From the NCBI RefSeq assembly GCF_000577815.1, contig NZ_CBYM010000017.1:1-59301 (forward strand): 59,301 nt of DNA, read 5' to 3'. Positions 50,262 through 59,025 of this stretch are shown here, piece after piece (the first letter of the stretch is position 1; every line of letters begins with the position of its first letter). The translations under genes were made by a program, and so were the position numbers. The notes below the pieces were generated by a model that worked only from the letters and a program-made list of their open reading frames with translations, was not told the DNA's origin and made no database searches. Source of the stretch: Clostridium saudiense. Lineage in GTDB: Bacteria; Bacillota; Clostridia; Clostridiales; Clostridiaceae.

Positions 50262-50400
50262 TATATTATACCACCATTTGTAAGAATAATATACTATTTT
50301 ATAAAATTAATATACTAAAATAAATTAGTATATTAATAGTATATTTATTTTTATAATATACTATTAATAAATATTAGTATATTAATTAAATTTAACGTGT
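50262..50400. promoter_or_regulatory. TATACTA/TAGTATA repeat cluster upstream of the coiled-coil gene
   Basis: At least six half sites (ATATACTA or TAGTATAT), some as inverted pairs such as TAGTATATTAATAGTATATT, fill the 140 bases before the gene. They are probably operators or a DNA-organising site of the KfrA-like protein. Confidence 0.65.
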
Positions 50401-50439
50401 ATTTAGTTTTGTTTTGCTATAAATTGAATGGAAAATAAA

Positions 50440-50468
50440 AAAAGGTGTTCCCCAGGAACACCTTTTTA
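50440..50468. terminator. GTGTTCC-type palindrome, bidirectional terminator
   Basis: AAAAAGGTGTTCCCCAGGAA continuing CACCTTTTT: perfect stem with A and T runs on both sides. It closes off the coiled-coil gene promoter region from the plus-strand small gene. Confidence 0.75.
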
Positions 50469-50654
50469 TTTTAGTTTAATTATTATTCTAAATATATTTG
50501 CTTAATAAATAAAAATTTAATATAATTTTTAACCACAATATCTATTATACCAAAAATCCTTGTCAAATTATAGACTATTATGTAAATGTTTACTGTGATA
50601 AAATTTAATCATAGATTTCAATACTTTTATTTACTTCCAAAGGAGGATTCATTT

Positions 50655-50768
50655 ATGAGGTTTATTTTATTATCATTATTGCTCATCCCGACAATTATTG
50701 GAGTAATTTATTGCATTTATGAATTCTCCAATACACCACAAGATTTTATATCTTATGATGACTTTTGA
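50655..50768 (+). CDS. 37-aa small membrane protein (plus strand)
   Basis: ATG at 50655 preceded by AAAGGAGG. The product RFILLSLLLIPTIIGVIYCI then YEFSNTPQDFISYDDF has one membrane helix and an acidic, aromatic tail. It is a single-gene unit with its own terminator palindrome at 50792-50820. It is one of only three plus-strand genes. It resembles type I toxins or membrane regulators in plan; the identity is unknown. Confidence 0.6.
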   Translation: MRFILLSLLLIPTIIGVIYCIYEFSNTPQDFISYDDF

Positions 50769-50791
50769 TATATATGTAAAGAATAATAATA

Positions 50792-50820
50792 AGAAAGTGT
50801 TCCCGAGGAACACTTTCTTA
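50792..50820. terminator. GTGTTCC-type palindrome shared by two convergent genes
   Basis: AAGAAAGTGTTCCCGAGGAA continuing CACTTTCTT, between the plus-strand small gene and the end of the minus-strand resolvase. It works for both directions. Confidence 0.8.
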
Positions 50821-50826
50821 TTTATA

Positions 50827-51420
50827 CTAATTATTTATTTTTTCTAACTTACGTTTATTATTTTCTCTCTTTAATGTACTTACACTAATACCTATTAATC
50901 TCTCAACCTCATTATAACTTTTATCTCCACCATTTACAGACAACATAGATAAAGCTAAGTCTATTTGATCTTTAGTAAACTTTTTAGGTCTACCCTCCTT
51001 ATACCCAGCTTTTGTCTTTGCTATCTCCTTACCTTCCCTTGTTCTTTCTAAAATCATATCTCTTTCAAATTCAGCAAAAGATAAAAATATATTTCTTATT
51101 AATTTACTAGCTGGCGTATTATCCATTACCCCTATATTTAATATATTTATCTTTATTCCTCTATCAAGTAATTCTTGTACTAGTTTAGTTCCATCTATTA
51201 AGCTCCTGGCAAATCTGTCGAGCTTAGTAACTGTGAAAGTATCTCCTTCTTTCAACTTATCCAATAATAATTTTAATTGTGGTCGATCGTTAGTTTTTCC
51301 TGAAAACTTTTCTTCTATGACTTCATCACAACCTGAAGAAAATAATTCAGATAATTGTTCTTCTAAAGAATTTCCACGACCTTGCTTTATTGTACTAACT
51401 CTTGCATATCCATAATTCAT
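50827..51420 (-). CDS. Small serine recombinase (resolvase/invertase family)
   Basis: A 197-residue recombinase. YGYARVSTIKQGRGNSLEEQ carries the catalytic Ser (S9). TKLDRFARSLIDGTKLVQEL and FERDMILERTREG are conserved. A C-terminal HTH (KSYNEVERLIGISVSTLKR) follows. The length and composition are those of plasmid multimer resolvases such as Tn3/beta type. The upstream repeats at 51421-51600 are a likely res site. Confidence 0.95.
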   Translation of the reverse strand: MNYGYARVSTIKQGRGNSLEEQLSELFSSGCDEVIEEKFSGKTNDRPQLKLLLDKLKEGDTFTVTKLDRFARSLIDGTKLVQELLDRGIKINILNIGVMDNTPASKLIRNIFLSFAEFERDMILERTREGKEIAKTKAGYKEGRPKKFTKDQIDLALSMLSVNGGDKSYNEVERLIGISVSTLKRENNKRKLEKINN

Positions 51421-51600
51421 ATTTTCCCTCCATTAAGGTCAAAACTTGTCCCAAAACACCAAAATTTATACCATTACTTTTGACCATGATTTTTGACCCC
51501 TTATTAAGTATTATTTTATCGTTGATTAAAAATATATGTCAAGCCAAAAATACCCTTAGTCCAAAAGTGTTAAGTTTTGACACTCTACAATAATATTAAA
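51421..51600. promoter_or_regulatory. Likely res site of the serine recombinase
   Basis: Several related half sites with a TTTTGAC core in both orientations: GGTCAAAACTTGTCC, CTTTTGACCATGATTTTTGA and AGTGTTAAGTTTTGACACT, spaced over about 170 bases. This matches a multi-subsite res region directly upstream of the gene. The subsite boundaries are approximate. Confidence 0.6.
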
Positions 51601-51877
51601 ATAAAAAATTATCTCTACTGTACTTATGCTGTATAGTAATTCTATCTATTTTGTATATAAATGATAGAACATTAAAATCTTACTTTATCCTTACAAAAAA
51701 TTTAATTAGTAATTTCTCCTAAAAAATATTTTGTTTTTGCCATTTCAATATTTTATCATTAAATTGCAAGTTATGGCGGTACCTACATATGAACAAGTTG
51801 TTTCTTTAATCAAAATCAAAGGTTTTAATTAAGTGAACCTACTGTTCTACTGGAATATAATATACAAATACCATCAA

Positions 51878-51943
51878 TCACTCTCTACGATAACTATCTT
51901 CCTCAATATAATCTCTTAATAATTCTTTCGACAAACTTGACAT
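51878..51943 (-). pseudogene. Remnant of an IS256-type transposase N terminus
   Basis: An ATG at 51943 with AAGGAGGAG upstream opens a 21-codon frame, SSLSKELLRDYIEEDSYRRE, and then stops. Beginnings of this kind (S-K-E-L-L-x-D-Y-I-E) are typical of Mutator/IS256 transposases. The rest of the gene is gone; 51600-51877 shows no further reading frame. The match is short, so this is tentative. Confidence 0.4.
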
Positions 51944-51945
51944 AT

Positions 51946-52004
51946 AAAAACTCCTCCTTGTAATAATTATTTATCTCAATTATTTCCAAGGAGGAGTAGT
52001 TTTT
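51946..52004. terminator. Inverted repeat downstream of the peptide exporter
   Basis: CTCCTCCTTG and CAAGGAGGAG flank an AT-rich centre, with A and T runs outside. It could end the RiPP operon (stop at 52077) or be the end of a lost IS element. It also overlaps the ribosome binding site of the remnant ORF. Confidence 0.55.
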
Positions 52005-52076
52005 ATTTAGTTTACACATTTTTTTACACTGTCTCTCTTTTAGATCGTTATATTTCCATAACTTTTATTAAAGTCA

Positions 52077-53795
52077 TTATTTATTCTCCATTCTAAACAA
52101 TTCACCCATTTTAGCCATCAACTCTTTATATGTTCCACGCTCTATTATCTTTCCATTTTTTAAAACATTTATTTCATCACACTTTTTTATTGTAGATAAT
52201 CTATGTGCAATTATGATAACTACTTTATTTTCAAATTGAGAATATAAATTTTCCATAATAAGTTCTTGACAGTTATTATCCAAAGAAGATGTTGCCTCAT
52301 CAAAAATTATAACCTTTGAGTCACGTAATAGTGCCCTTCCAATTGCAATTCTCTGTCGTTGCCCACCTGATAACTTAACCCCTCCTTCTCCTATTTCTGT
52401 ATCTAGACCATTAGGTAATGTTTTAATAAAATCAGACATTTGAATAACATCTAATATATCATCAACTTGTTGTTTTTTTATTTTACTATTTAACATTGTA
52501 AGATTATTATAAATCGTATCATTTAAAAGTACTATTTCTTGAGTAACTATTGAAATATTCTCTCTAATACTTTTTAATGTATAGTTATTAATATCATTTT
52601 CATCTATTTTGATACTACCACTATCTTCTGTCCAATTTCTTAGTAATAAATTTATAATTGTAGATTTTCCCCCACCACTTTCACCTACAATTCCTGTTAT
52701 AGCTCCTTTTGGAAATGATATTGAAAAGTTATCTAGGACAGAAGTTACTCCATTGTAACTAAATGTTATATTATTAAAGCTAACACCTTTAGTTACTGAT
52801 AATAAACTTTTTTTACCATTCCTAACTTCATACTCGGTTCTTTCATTTAATATATTCATTATTTTATAAATAGAAATCTTAGCTTTTTTAAATGTGATGG
52901 TATTTTCAACAATACGTATAATTGGAGAAAACAACTTTTGAGAATATTGATTAAATGTTATTAATGCTCCTATAGTTAAATTTCCATAAATTATCTGCAA
53001 TCCCCCAATTCCGTAAATAATTATAGTACTTATTCCATTTAAAAAATTAATTATATTCATTTCCTTTGAATACTCTTTATTTATTTTGATAGAATTAAGG
53101 CTATACTCTCTTTCATGATTAAAATATTTCTTCCAAAAATACTCAGAAAATCCTAATGATTTACCATATAATAACATGCGAAAAAATTCATTTACATTTT
53201 TGACCATATTAGATAGACATATTCTAGTTTCTTCTGTTAACTTAACAATTCGCTTATTGAAATGCTTTTGAGTAAAAAATACTAAAGGCTGAATTATTAC
53301 TACTAAAAAAAATAATGATGGTTGTAAAAATAATAAATAGCTACACATAAAAATTGATGTAACAACTTGTATTATAGTTGTAAATAATAATTTAGATGAT
53401 ATACTTTCAACATTATCAATATCTCTATCATATATAGTAAATAATTCTCCCATATTTATATCAGCTTTATAGCTCCCTGGTAATCTTTCAATATGTTTTA
53501 ATAAATCAATTCTTAGAGTCCTAGTAAAATTTTTACCTATTACGGCATAAAGATAACTAGTAAAGTAATCCAGTATACACTCTACTACTAATAACAATAT
53601 ATAAAAGATAATATATTTTAAAATAAAATTTATATCACCTTTGGCTATACCATAATCTACTATTTTCATTAATAATACTGGCTGTATTAAAATACAAATA
53701 GAATATATCACTGAGCAGATAGCAGCACCTATATGGTGATATTTGTATTTAAATATTCTATGTATAAATTCCTTAATAACAGTTTTTTCTATCAT
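52077..53795 (-). CDS. Peptide-exporting ABC transporter (fused membrane and ATPase domains)
   Basis: A 572-residue half transporter. Six membrane helices at ~15-300 and an ATPase domain with Walker A GIVGESGGGKST, Q-loop SIVTQE, signature LSGGQRQR and Walker B KVIIFDEATSSLD. It lacks the N-terminal C39 peptidase domain that many bacteriocin exporters use to remove leaders. The upstream S8 protease may do that job instead. Its start overlaps the protease stop by four bases (ATGA), so it is translationally coupled. Substrate: probably the 54-aa precursor product. Confidence 0.93.
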   Translation of the reverse strand: MIEKTVIKEFIHRIFKYKYHHIGAAICSVIYSICILIQPVLLMKIVDYGIAKGDINFILKYIIFYILLLVVECILDYFTSYLYAVIGKNFTRTLRIDLLKHIERLPGSYKADINMGELFTIYDRDIDNVESISSKLLFTTIIQVVTSIFMCSYLLFLQPSLFFLVVIIQPLVFFTQKHFNKRIVKLTEETRICLSNMVKNVNEFFRMLLYGKSLGFSEYFWKKYFNHEREYSLNSIKINKEYSKEMNIINFLNGISTIIIYGIGGLQIIYGNLTIGALITFNQYSQKLFSPIIRIVENTITFKKAKISIYKIMNILNERTEYEVRNGKKSLLSVTKGVSFNNITFSYNGVTSVLDNFSISFPKGAITGIVGESGGGKSTIINLLLRNWTEDSGSIKIDENDINNYTLKSIRENISIVTQEIVLLNDTIYNNLTMLNSKIKKQQVDDILDVIQMSDFIKTLPNGLDTEIGEGGVKLSGGQRQRIAIGRALLRDSKVIIFDEATSSLDNNCQELIMENLYSQFENKVVIIIAHRLSTIKKCDEINVLKNGKIIERGTYKELMAKMGELFRMENK

Positions 53796-54778
53796 ACTAA
53801 TTCTCCAATGATGAAATTATACAATGTTGATAAAGATTCCACTCTGTTCATTCTTACTTCTTTCTTACTAAAATCTAAATTAAATTTAATCTCTATATTA
53901 TTAAATATTTCACCAGCCTTTTCTTTTGTCATACCCCAAGTTGGATTAAAAAGACTATGTGTAAGAAGCTTTCCGTTCTCTGAATTTGTAATTTTTAATA
54001 CATCAATAACAATATCCTTTAACTCCTTAAAAACGATATCCTCCTCAATAGGATGATATATTTTATCTATTTTTATAGTATAATCAAATTCACTTGTTTC
54101 CCAAAAAGATTTCTTTGAATTTTTTTCTATAATATCAATTACACTTTCATATTTGTTGTTGCTATTAATAAGATTTATTAATATATTAGTAAACTTTGCA
54201 CTAGCTTTACTGTTCCCACCAAAAAATGTATATAGACCATTTTTATTTTTTACTAAAACAGGCATACAATCAGATACTATTTGAATTTTTTTATTAGGTG
54301 AGTACCAATATTCATTGCTGTGTTTTAATATATTTCCTACAACCCCTATTACCGATGGTAATCTAGCAGGATAACTTAATTTCATTGAATTACTCAAAGA
54401 AGAAATAATAATTACTCCCTTTTCTTTTAGTTTTTCACATATATGATTTAACTCTAGTAAATATTTATCTGAAACTGTTGCTAAACTAAGATTTATAATA
54501 TCAATTTTTTTCTTATATAAATATCTTAGTGCTTGTATTAATCCCAGTGAATGTCCTTCATTTTTTTTATTTAAAATCTTTATAATAATGTATTCTATAG
54601 GGATATGCTCTTCATTAATAACCTGATAACAAAATGTACCGTGATAACTTTCGTCAATAACATTATCATTTATTTCTATTTTTTTATTTTTGTATAAGAA
54701 GGATTTAGAGTCAATAACCTCATTATTTTTTAGTATATCCCAATCAATCCCACTATCTATAATTGCTACTTTTAACAT
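53792..54778 (-). CDS. S8 subtilase-like maturation protease
   Basis: A 328-residue protein without signal peptide. The catalytic triad of S8 peptidases is present: D8 in VAIIDSGID, H46 in YHGTF, and S190 in FGGNSKASA, with oxyanion N130 in SSLSN. The C-terminal ~90 residues lie outside the protease domain. The cytoplasmic location and position between precursor and exporter suggest it cuts the leader from the modified peptide. It could alternatively contribute to immunity by degrading the peptide. Confidence 0.88.
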   Translation of the reverse strand: MLKVAIIDSGIDWDILKNNEVIDSKSFLYKNKKIEINDNVIDESYHGTFCYQVINEEHIPIEYIIIKILNKKNEGHSLGLIQALRYLYKKKIDIINLSLATVSDKYLLELNHICEKLKEKGVIIISSLSNSMKLSYPARLPSVIGVVGNILKHSNEYWYSPNKKIQIVSDCMPVLVKNKNGLYTFFGGNSKASAKFTNILINLINSNNKYESVIDIIEKNSKKSFWETSEFDYTIKIDKIYHPIEEDIVFKELKDIVIDVLKITNSENGKLLTHSLFNPTWGMTKEKAGEIFNNIEIKFNLDFSKKEVRMNRVESLSTLYNFIIGELV

Positions 54779-54880
54779 ATTTATACTCCTCTATGCTAGT
54801 GCATTTTTAACGGTAATTTATTTGTGGTTTATTTAAATATAGATTTAGCTTTAGCTCTTCTTATATAATTGATTTCTGAA

Positions 54881-54961
54881 ACATTTATGTATAGCTCCTT
54901 GCTGTCATTGTTATAATTGAATTCTCATACAACAATGACAGCAAGGAGCTATAATAAATGT
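54881..54961. repeat. Long perfect inverted repeat in the RiPP operon
   Basis: TATAGCTCCTTGCTGTCATT with GTT and its exact complement are separated by about 18 bases; the flanking ACATTTAT/ATAAATGT extends the pairing to over 30 bp. There is no U run on either side, so it is not a classical terminator. It lies in the 400-base gap (54779-55178) between precursor and protease genes, which otherwise holds nothing I can name. Confidence 0.85.
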
Positions 54962-55178
54962 TTGTTTATTTTATTCATTTGTAAAATTATTTTTGGTACT
55001 CTTATAGTACCCTACATATATATTGAAAGTATTGGTAATATAATGATTAAGTTAAAATATATTTATATAACTTATAATAAGTAAACTTCATTTATATTTC
55101 TTAGAACTGAATAGATTCAGCAGTATTTTAGATGTCTAAACTTAACTATAACTTATATATATTTAATTAATCTAAATC

Positions 55179-55343
55179 TTAGCTAAACCAATTGTTGTAA
55201 GCTGTTTTATCAAATTCACATTTAGGTGTTGTAGTATTGTTTTTCCAAATTTGACAATCATCCCAACACCCTTGTCCCTTAATATCTAATGAATCTACCT
55301 TATCCTTAATTTTCTCAATTCTTAATTCATTATTTTCTTTCAT
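55179..55343 (-). CDS. RiPP precursor peptide, 54 aa
   Basis: ATG at 55343 after AAGGGGGATTT. A charged leader (KENNELRIEKIKDKVDSLDI, residues 2-21) is followed by KGQG and a core CWDDCQIWKNNTTTPKCEFD then KTAYNNWFS, with C26, C30, C42, W27, W33 and W52. It sits directly after two radical-SAM genes, so it is the obvious substrate. C42-x-x-D45 and the W-x-x-C spacing offer thioether or carbon-carbon cross-link sites. Cleavage near the KGQG just before C26 is a guess. I know no described peptide with this core. Confidence 0.88.
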   Translation of the reverse strand: MKENNELRIEKIKDKVDSLDIKGQGCWDDCQIWKNNTTTPKCEFDKTAYNNWFS

Positions 55344-55399
55344 AAATAAATCCCCCTTAAAATATTAATTTCATTCTATTACCAATAGCTAACAATGGC

Positions 55400-56446
55400 T
55401 TAATTAGTATATTTTTTTAAAATTTTATATTTTATATTTTCAATATTACAAACAACCGGATCAGCTTCTAAGAAGTTTCCAGTCAGTGATTTATTTATTA
55501 ATTTACACCTATTGCTAGTGCAAAACTCCTTATAACTACACTCATAGCATGTACTATTTTCTTTAGAGTATATCTTTTTTAAAGTTTCAACTTTTAAATA
55601 GTCTATACCTGTATAAATATCTCCAATCATTAATTTAGAATCACCAACAATTACAGAACATGGATATATATCTCCATTAACATCTATATTAAATGCTCCA
55701 TATCCTCCATTGCATAATCCTGATTTTTGCTTCATAAACAAATCTTTATCTACAAGACCTACTTTTATCTTAGAATATATATTTTCTTTTCTATTTATAA
55801 ATTTATCAATCTTCTTCATTTCATTTTCAATAATTTTAATTTTTTCTAAACTCCACTTCTTATCATAGTAATCAAAGGCTGGAGCTATATAATTAAAACC
55901 ATTTTCTATTAAAGATAAAATATTTTCATATAATGAATCTACCGTTTCTGTGTTAATAGTCATTCTAACTCTCAAATCTGGACGTACTTTCAATAGTTTT
56001 ACTGCTGTTCTTATTGCTTCATCATAACTTCCATTTCCATTAATATATTTCCGATTTAAATCATGTGTTAATTTATTTCCATCAATACTAATTGTTAATG
56101 AATACTTAAAATCATTTACTAAGGTTTTATAAATTTCATCATTTATAATTGTTCCATTTGTAGTAATCCCAAAATTAATACGCCTAGTATCGATATTTTC
56201 TTTTAATGATTTAATAAAATACTTTATTAAATCATATTCTAACAAAGGCTCTCCCCCATGAAATATTACATTTATATTTTCATCTACCTTCTTTATTGTT
56301 TTACATATAAATTCAATAGTCTTATCTGCAGTTTTTATATCCATAGATGCAGCTAACTTATTATTGCCCTCATAGCAATACTTACAAGATAAATTACATC
56401 TTCTGGTAACCCAAATTGTAAAATCCATATTATTATACCTATTCAT
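55400..56446 (-). CDS. Radical SAM/SPASM peptide-modifying enzyme (second)
   Basis: A 348-residue enzyme with the Fe-S-binding RRCNLSCKYCYEGN (C17, C21, C24) near the start, NVIFHGGEPLLEYD, GITTNGTII and SISIDG-like SLTISIDGNK. A C-terminal SPASM region follows with Cys in LCNGGYGAFNIDVNGDIYPC and CYECSYKEFCTSNRC. It should cross-link residues of the precursor through radical chemistry. No RRE domain is visible; it overlaps the upstream RRE-bearing enzyme gene by eight bases. Confidence 0.93.
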   Translation of the reverse strand: MNRYNNMDFTIWVTRRCNLSCKYCYEGNNKLAASMDIKTADKTIEFICKTIKKVDENINVIFHGGEPLLEYDLIKYFIKSLKENIDTRRINFGITTNGTIINDEIYKTLVNDFKYSLTISIDGNKLTHDLNRKYINGNGSYDEAIRTAVKLLKVRPDLRVRMTINTETVDSLYENILSLIENGFNYIAPAFDYYDKKWSLEKIKIIENEMKKIDKFINRKENIYSKIKVGLVDKDLFMKQKSGLCNGGYGAFNIDVNGDIYPCSVIVGDSKLMIGDIYTGIDYLKVETLKKIYSKENSTCYECSYKEFCTSNRCKLINKSLTGNFLEADPVVCNIENIKYKILKKYTN

Positions 56447-57689
56447 CCCATAATATTTTTTCTAATACTTTTTTATGATTTATACATCTTTCCTTAAATT
56501 CTCTTTCATTATTTTGAAGTCTTGCAATTTCTTCAACACAACTCCAACAAAACAAATTAACATCACATTCCTTACACTTTTCATAATGATCTGGTTGTAT
56601 ACTTCTTAAACTGTTCCCTATTAAATACTCATCTCTAGTTCTTTTCATAGCATCCTCAAGCGTTGTAATTTCTAAAATATTAAATAATTTAAATTTTTCA
56701 CTTATCAAATTGCCACACGGGTATACCCAGCCATCATAATTAATTGCTAAGTCTGAAACTCCAGCTCCACATCTAATGCTACGTAAATTCATTCTTGCAT
56801 CAGATAAATCATCTATCTCAATATTATTATCTATTTCTTTATTAATCTTAATAAACTTATCTGAATTTTTTAATCCACGCCCTACCGGTGCAAATATTCT
56901 TATAACCGCCTGAGTACCAAGTTCTTTATTTAATTCTAAAAAACCTTTTTTTAACTCTTTATTATAATCACTAATAACCATAGATAAGTAAATTTCATCA
57001 AATCCTCGCTCTTTTAATAAGTTAATACTTCGAATAACTTTATTAAATACACCTTTTCCCCTAATTTCACTACATGAATCTTCATCTATACCATCTATAC
57101 TAATATCTAAACGATTTACATTAGCAATAAGTCTATCTACATTAGCTTCATTAATTAATGTAGCATTTGTTGCAATATCAATTTTTCCTTTATAATTTTT
57201 TCGTGTATAATCTAAAATTTCCCAGAAATCACTTCTAACCATAGGTTCTCCACCAGAGAACACTAATTTAGGAATACCATACACCTCTATTTTATCTATT
57301 ACTTTTTTTAGTTCTTCAAAACTTAATATTCTTTTATACTCGCTAATAAAATCAGCATCTACACAACAATGCTTACATTTCAAATTGCATTGATTTGTCA
57401 AATTTATATAAATAGTATCTACTTTTTCATCAATATTTAAATTGTTATCTAACAATTTCATTTTATATAATATTCTTATCAAGTTATCTATATAGACTCT
57501 ATCTTCTCTATCCTCTATACACTTCAATAATTCCTCTGAATTTAATTTATTATAAATGCCTCGCTCTATTATACTAATACATTCTTTTGAAATTTTAATC
57601 CATTCTCCAGAATCTCTATTGGTCAATATTACTCTATTTCCTCGTTCTAGTTTCCTATAGTTTTCACTAAATTTCAAACATATCCCCAT
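56439..57689 (-). CDS. Radical SAM/SPASM enzyme with N-terminal RRE-like domain (first)
   Basis: A 416-residue enzyme. Residues 1-85 form a PqqD-like RiPP recognition domain, with helices around SEELLKCIEDREDRVYIDNL. The radical-SAM core has QCNLKCKHCC, LVFSGGEPMVRSD, DIATNATL and RLDISIDG. SPASM cysteines lie in RCGAGVSDLAINYDGWVYPC and KCKECDVNLFCWSC. It opens the biosynthetic operon. Two distinct radical enzymes for one precursor imply two kinds of cross-link or one structural partner. The upstream 57690-58152 carries only the ATPase remnant. Confidence 0.93.
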   Translation of the reverse strand: MGICLKFSENYRKLERGNRVILTNRDSGEWIKISKECISIIERGIYNKLNSEELLKCIEDREDRVYIDNLIRILYKMKLLDNNLNIDEKVDTIYINLTNQCNLKCKHCCVDADFISEYKRILSFEELKKVIDKIEVYGIPKLVFSGGEPMVRSDFWEILDYTRKNYKGKIDIATNATLINEANVDRLIANVNRLDISIDGIDEDSCSEIRGKGVFNKVIRSINLLKERGFDEIYLSMVISDYNKELKKGFLELNKELGTQAVIRIFAPVGRGLKNSDKFIKINKEIDNNIEIDDLSDARMNLRSIRCGAGVSDLAINYDGWVYPCGNLISEKFKLFNILEITTLEDAMKRTRDEYLIGNSLRSIQPDHYEKCKECDVNLFCWSCVEEIARLQNNEREFKERCINHKKVLEKILWDE

Positions 57690-57744
57690 ATATTCTCCCT
57701 CTAATCACTTATATTTATAAATATGAGTTTACCAGTGTATCTTC

Positions 57745-57960
57745 TACCTTGTGTATAAATTGCACTAGACTTATCCTTAGAAATAATTTTAGTTATAATG
57801 ATTCCATTCACATATTATTTAGATACTATAACTATTATTTCTCCTAATTCAATAAGATTTTTCCCCTATTTTAATTAAATAATCTCAAATACTTATTTCT
57901 GCCATCTGTAATAATTCATATACATATACATTTCCATTTAATCTTTTGTCTTTATTGTCA
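57745..57960 (-). pseudogene. Decayed 3' fragment of a second ABC ATPase gene
   Basis: Minus-strand translation gives KNLIELGEIIVIVSK, a stop, then YVNGIIITKIISKDKSS. This follows the ATPase at 58153-59025 (KEILELSRYATISSKQYVDG, KIMTKIISEEKP). The CAA codon of SKQYV has become TAA. Upstream, weak similarity continues in a shifted frame. It is a remnant of a duplicated or replaced immunity ATPase, located directly before the radical-SAM operon. Confidence 0.7.
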
Positions 57961-58152
57961 TAATTTTCACCTCAGTATTCCTATAAGTTAATATAAATAT
58001 TCCTATATATAAGTATTTATATTTTAATGTAAATAAACTTTTCCAACTCCCAATTTGTTTATTTCTTATATTGTACCAAAATTTATATTTATTGTAAATA
58101 AATACCTTATTTAATTTTTAAACGATTAAAGTATTCTTTTAATATTACTTAT

Positions 58153-59025
58153 TTAATACATCTTCATCATATATAAATAAGCATCCTCTAGTGTTACTTC
58201 TGCTCTTATACAATCTATTCTAGGTTTTTCTTCTGATATAATTTTAGTCATTATCTTACCATCTACATATTGTTTAGACGATATTGTTGCATATCTAGAT
58301 AACTCTAATATTTCTTTTTCATTTGTTATTAAACAATTCCATACATGATTTTCTGCATTATTTAACAATTCGCTTATTTCTCCATTAAATATTAAATTAC
58401 CTTTCTGCATAATCCCTAATTTATTGCATGTAGATGCTATATCTTCAATTACATGTGTTGAAAAGATAACAGTTCTTGTTTCTCCAAAATCAACTAATAA
58501 GTTCCTAATTTTTATCCTTTCTTCTGGATCTAATCCTGTTGTAGGTTCATCTACAATTAGAATTGGTGGTTCATTTAATAAAGCTTGAACTAAACCAACT
58601 CTTCTTTTCATTCCACCAGAAAGTTGTTTATTCTTCTTATTCTGTTTATCTATCAACCCTGTTTTTTCTAAATAATAATCTATTCTATCTTTGCATATGT
58701 TTTTTGGTATTCCTGACATTCTCCCTAAATATTCAAGTGAATCTCTAACTGTCAAGCTTGGGTATACTTCTAACTCCTGAGGTAGATATCCAATTTGTTT
58801 CTGTATCATTTCATAATTATTTTTTTCTAAGTTAATTCCATTAATTAAAATATTTCCTTTTGATACTGGCAATATTGTTGTTAAAACTCTCATTAACGTA
58901 GTTTTCCCTGCTCCATTTTCTCCTAATAAGCCATATATTCCTTTTTCAATATTTAGGTTTAGATTATCTATAGCTTTAGTACCATTATTAAATTCTACAG
59001 TTAACCCTTTTATATTAATTGTCAT
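58153..59025 (-). CDS. ABC transporter ATPase (LanF/BcrA-like)
   Basis: A 290-residue ATPase: Walker A LLGENGAGKTTLM, Q-loop GYLPQELEVYPSLTV, signature QLSGGMKRRVGL, Walker B ILIVDEPTTGLDPE and H-loop VIFSTHVIED. About 80 C-terminal residues follow, as in multidrug/bacitracin-type transporters. It pairs with the two ABC-2 permeases of the same operon, overlapping the permease stop by 11 bases. It probably gives self-protection against the peptide made by the neighbouring genes. Confidence 0.95.
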   Translation of the reverse strand: MTINIKGLTVEFNNGTKAIDNLNLNIEKGIYGLLGENGAGKTTLMRVLTTILPVSKGNILINGINLEKNNYEMIQKQIGYLPQELEVYPSLTVRDSLEYLGRMSGIPKNICKDRIDYYLEKTGLIDKQNKKNKQLSGGMKRRVGLVQALLNEPPILIVDEPTTGLDPEERIKIRNLLVDFGETRTVIFSTHVIEDIASTCNKLGIMQKGNLIFNGEISELLNNAENHVWNCLITNEKEILELSRYATISSKQYVDGKIMTKIISEEKPRIDCIRAEVTLEDAYLYMMKMY

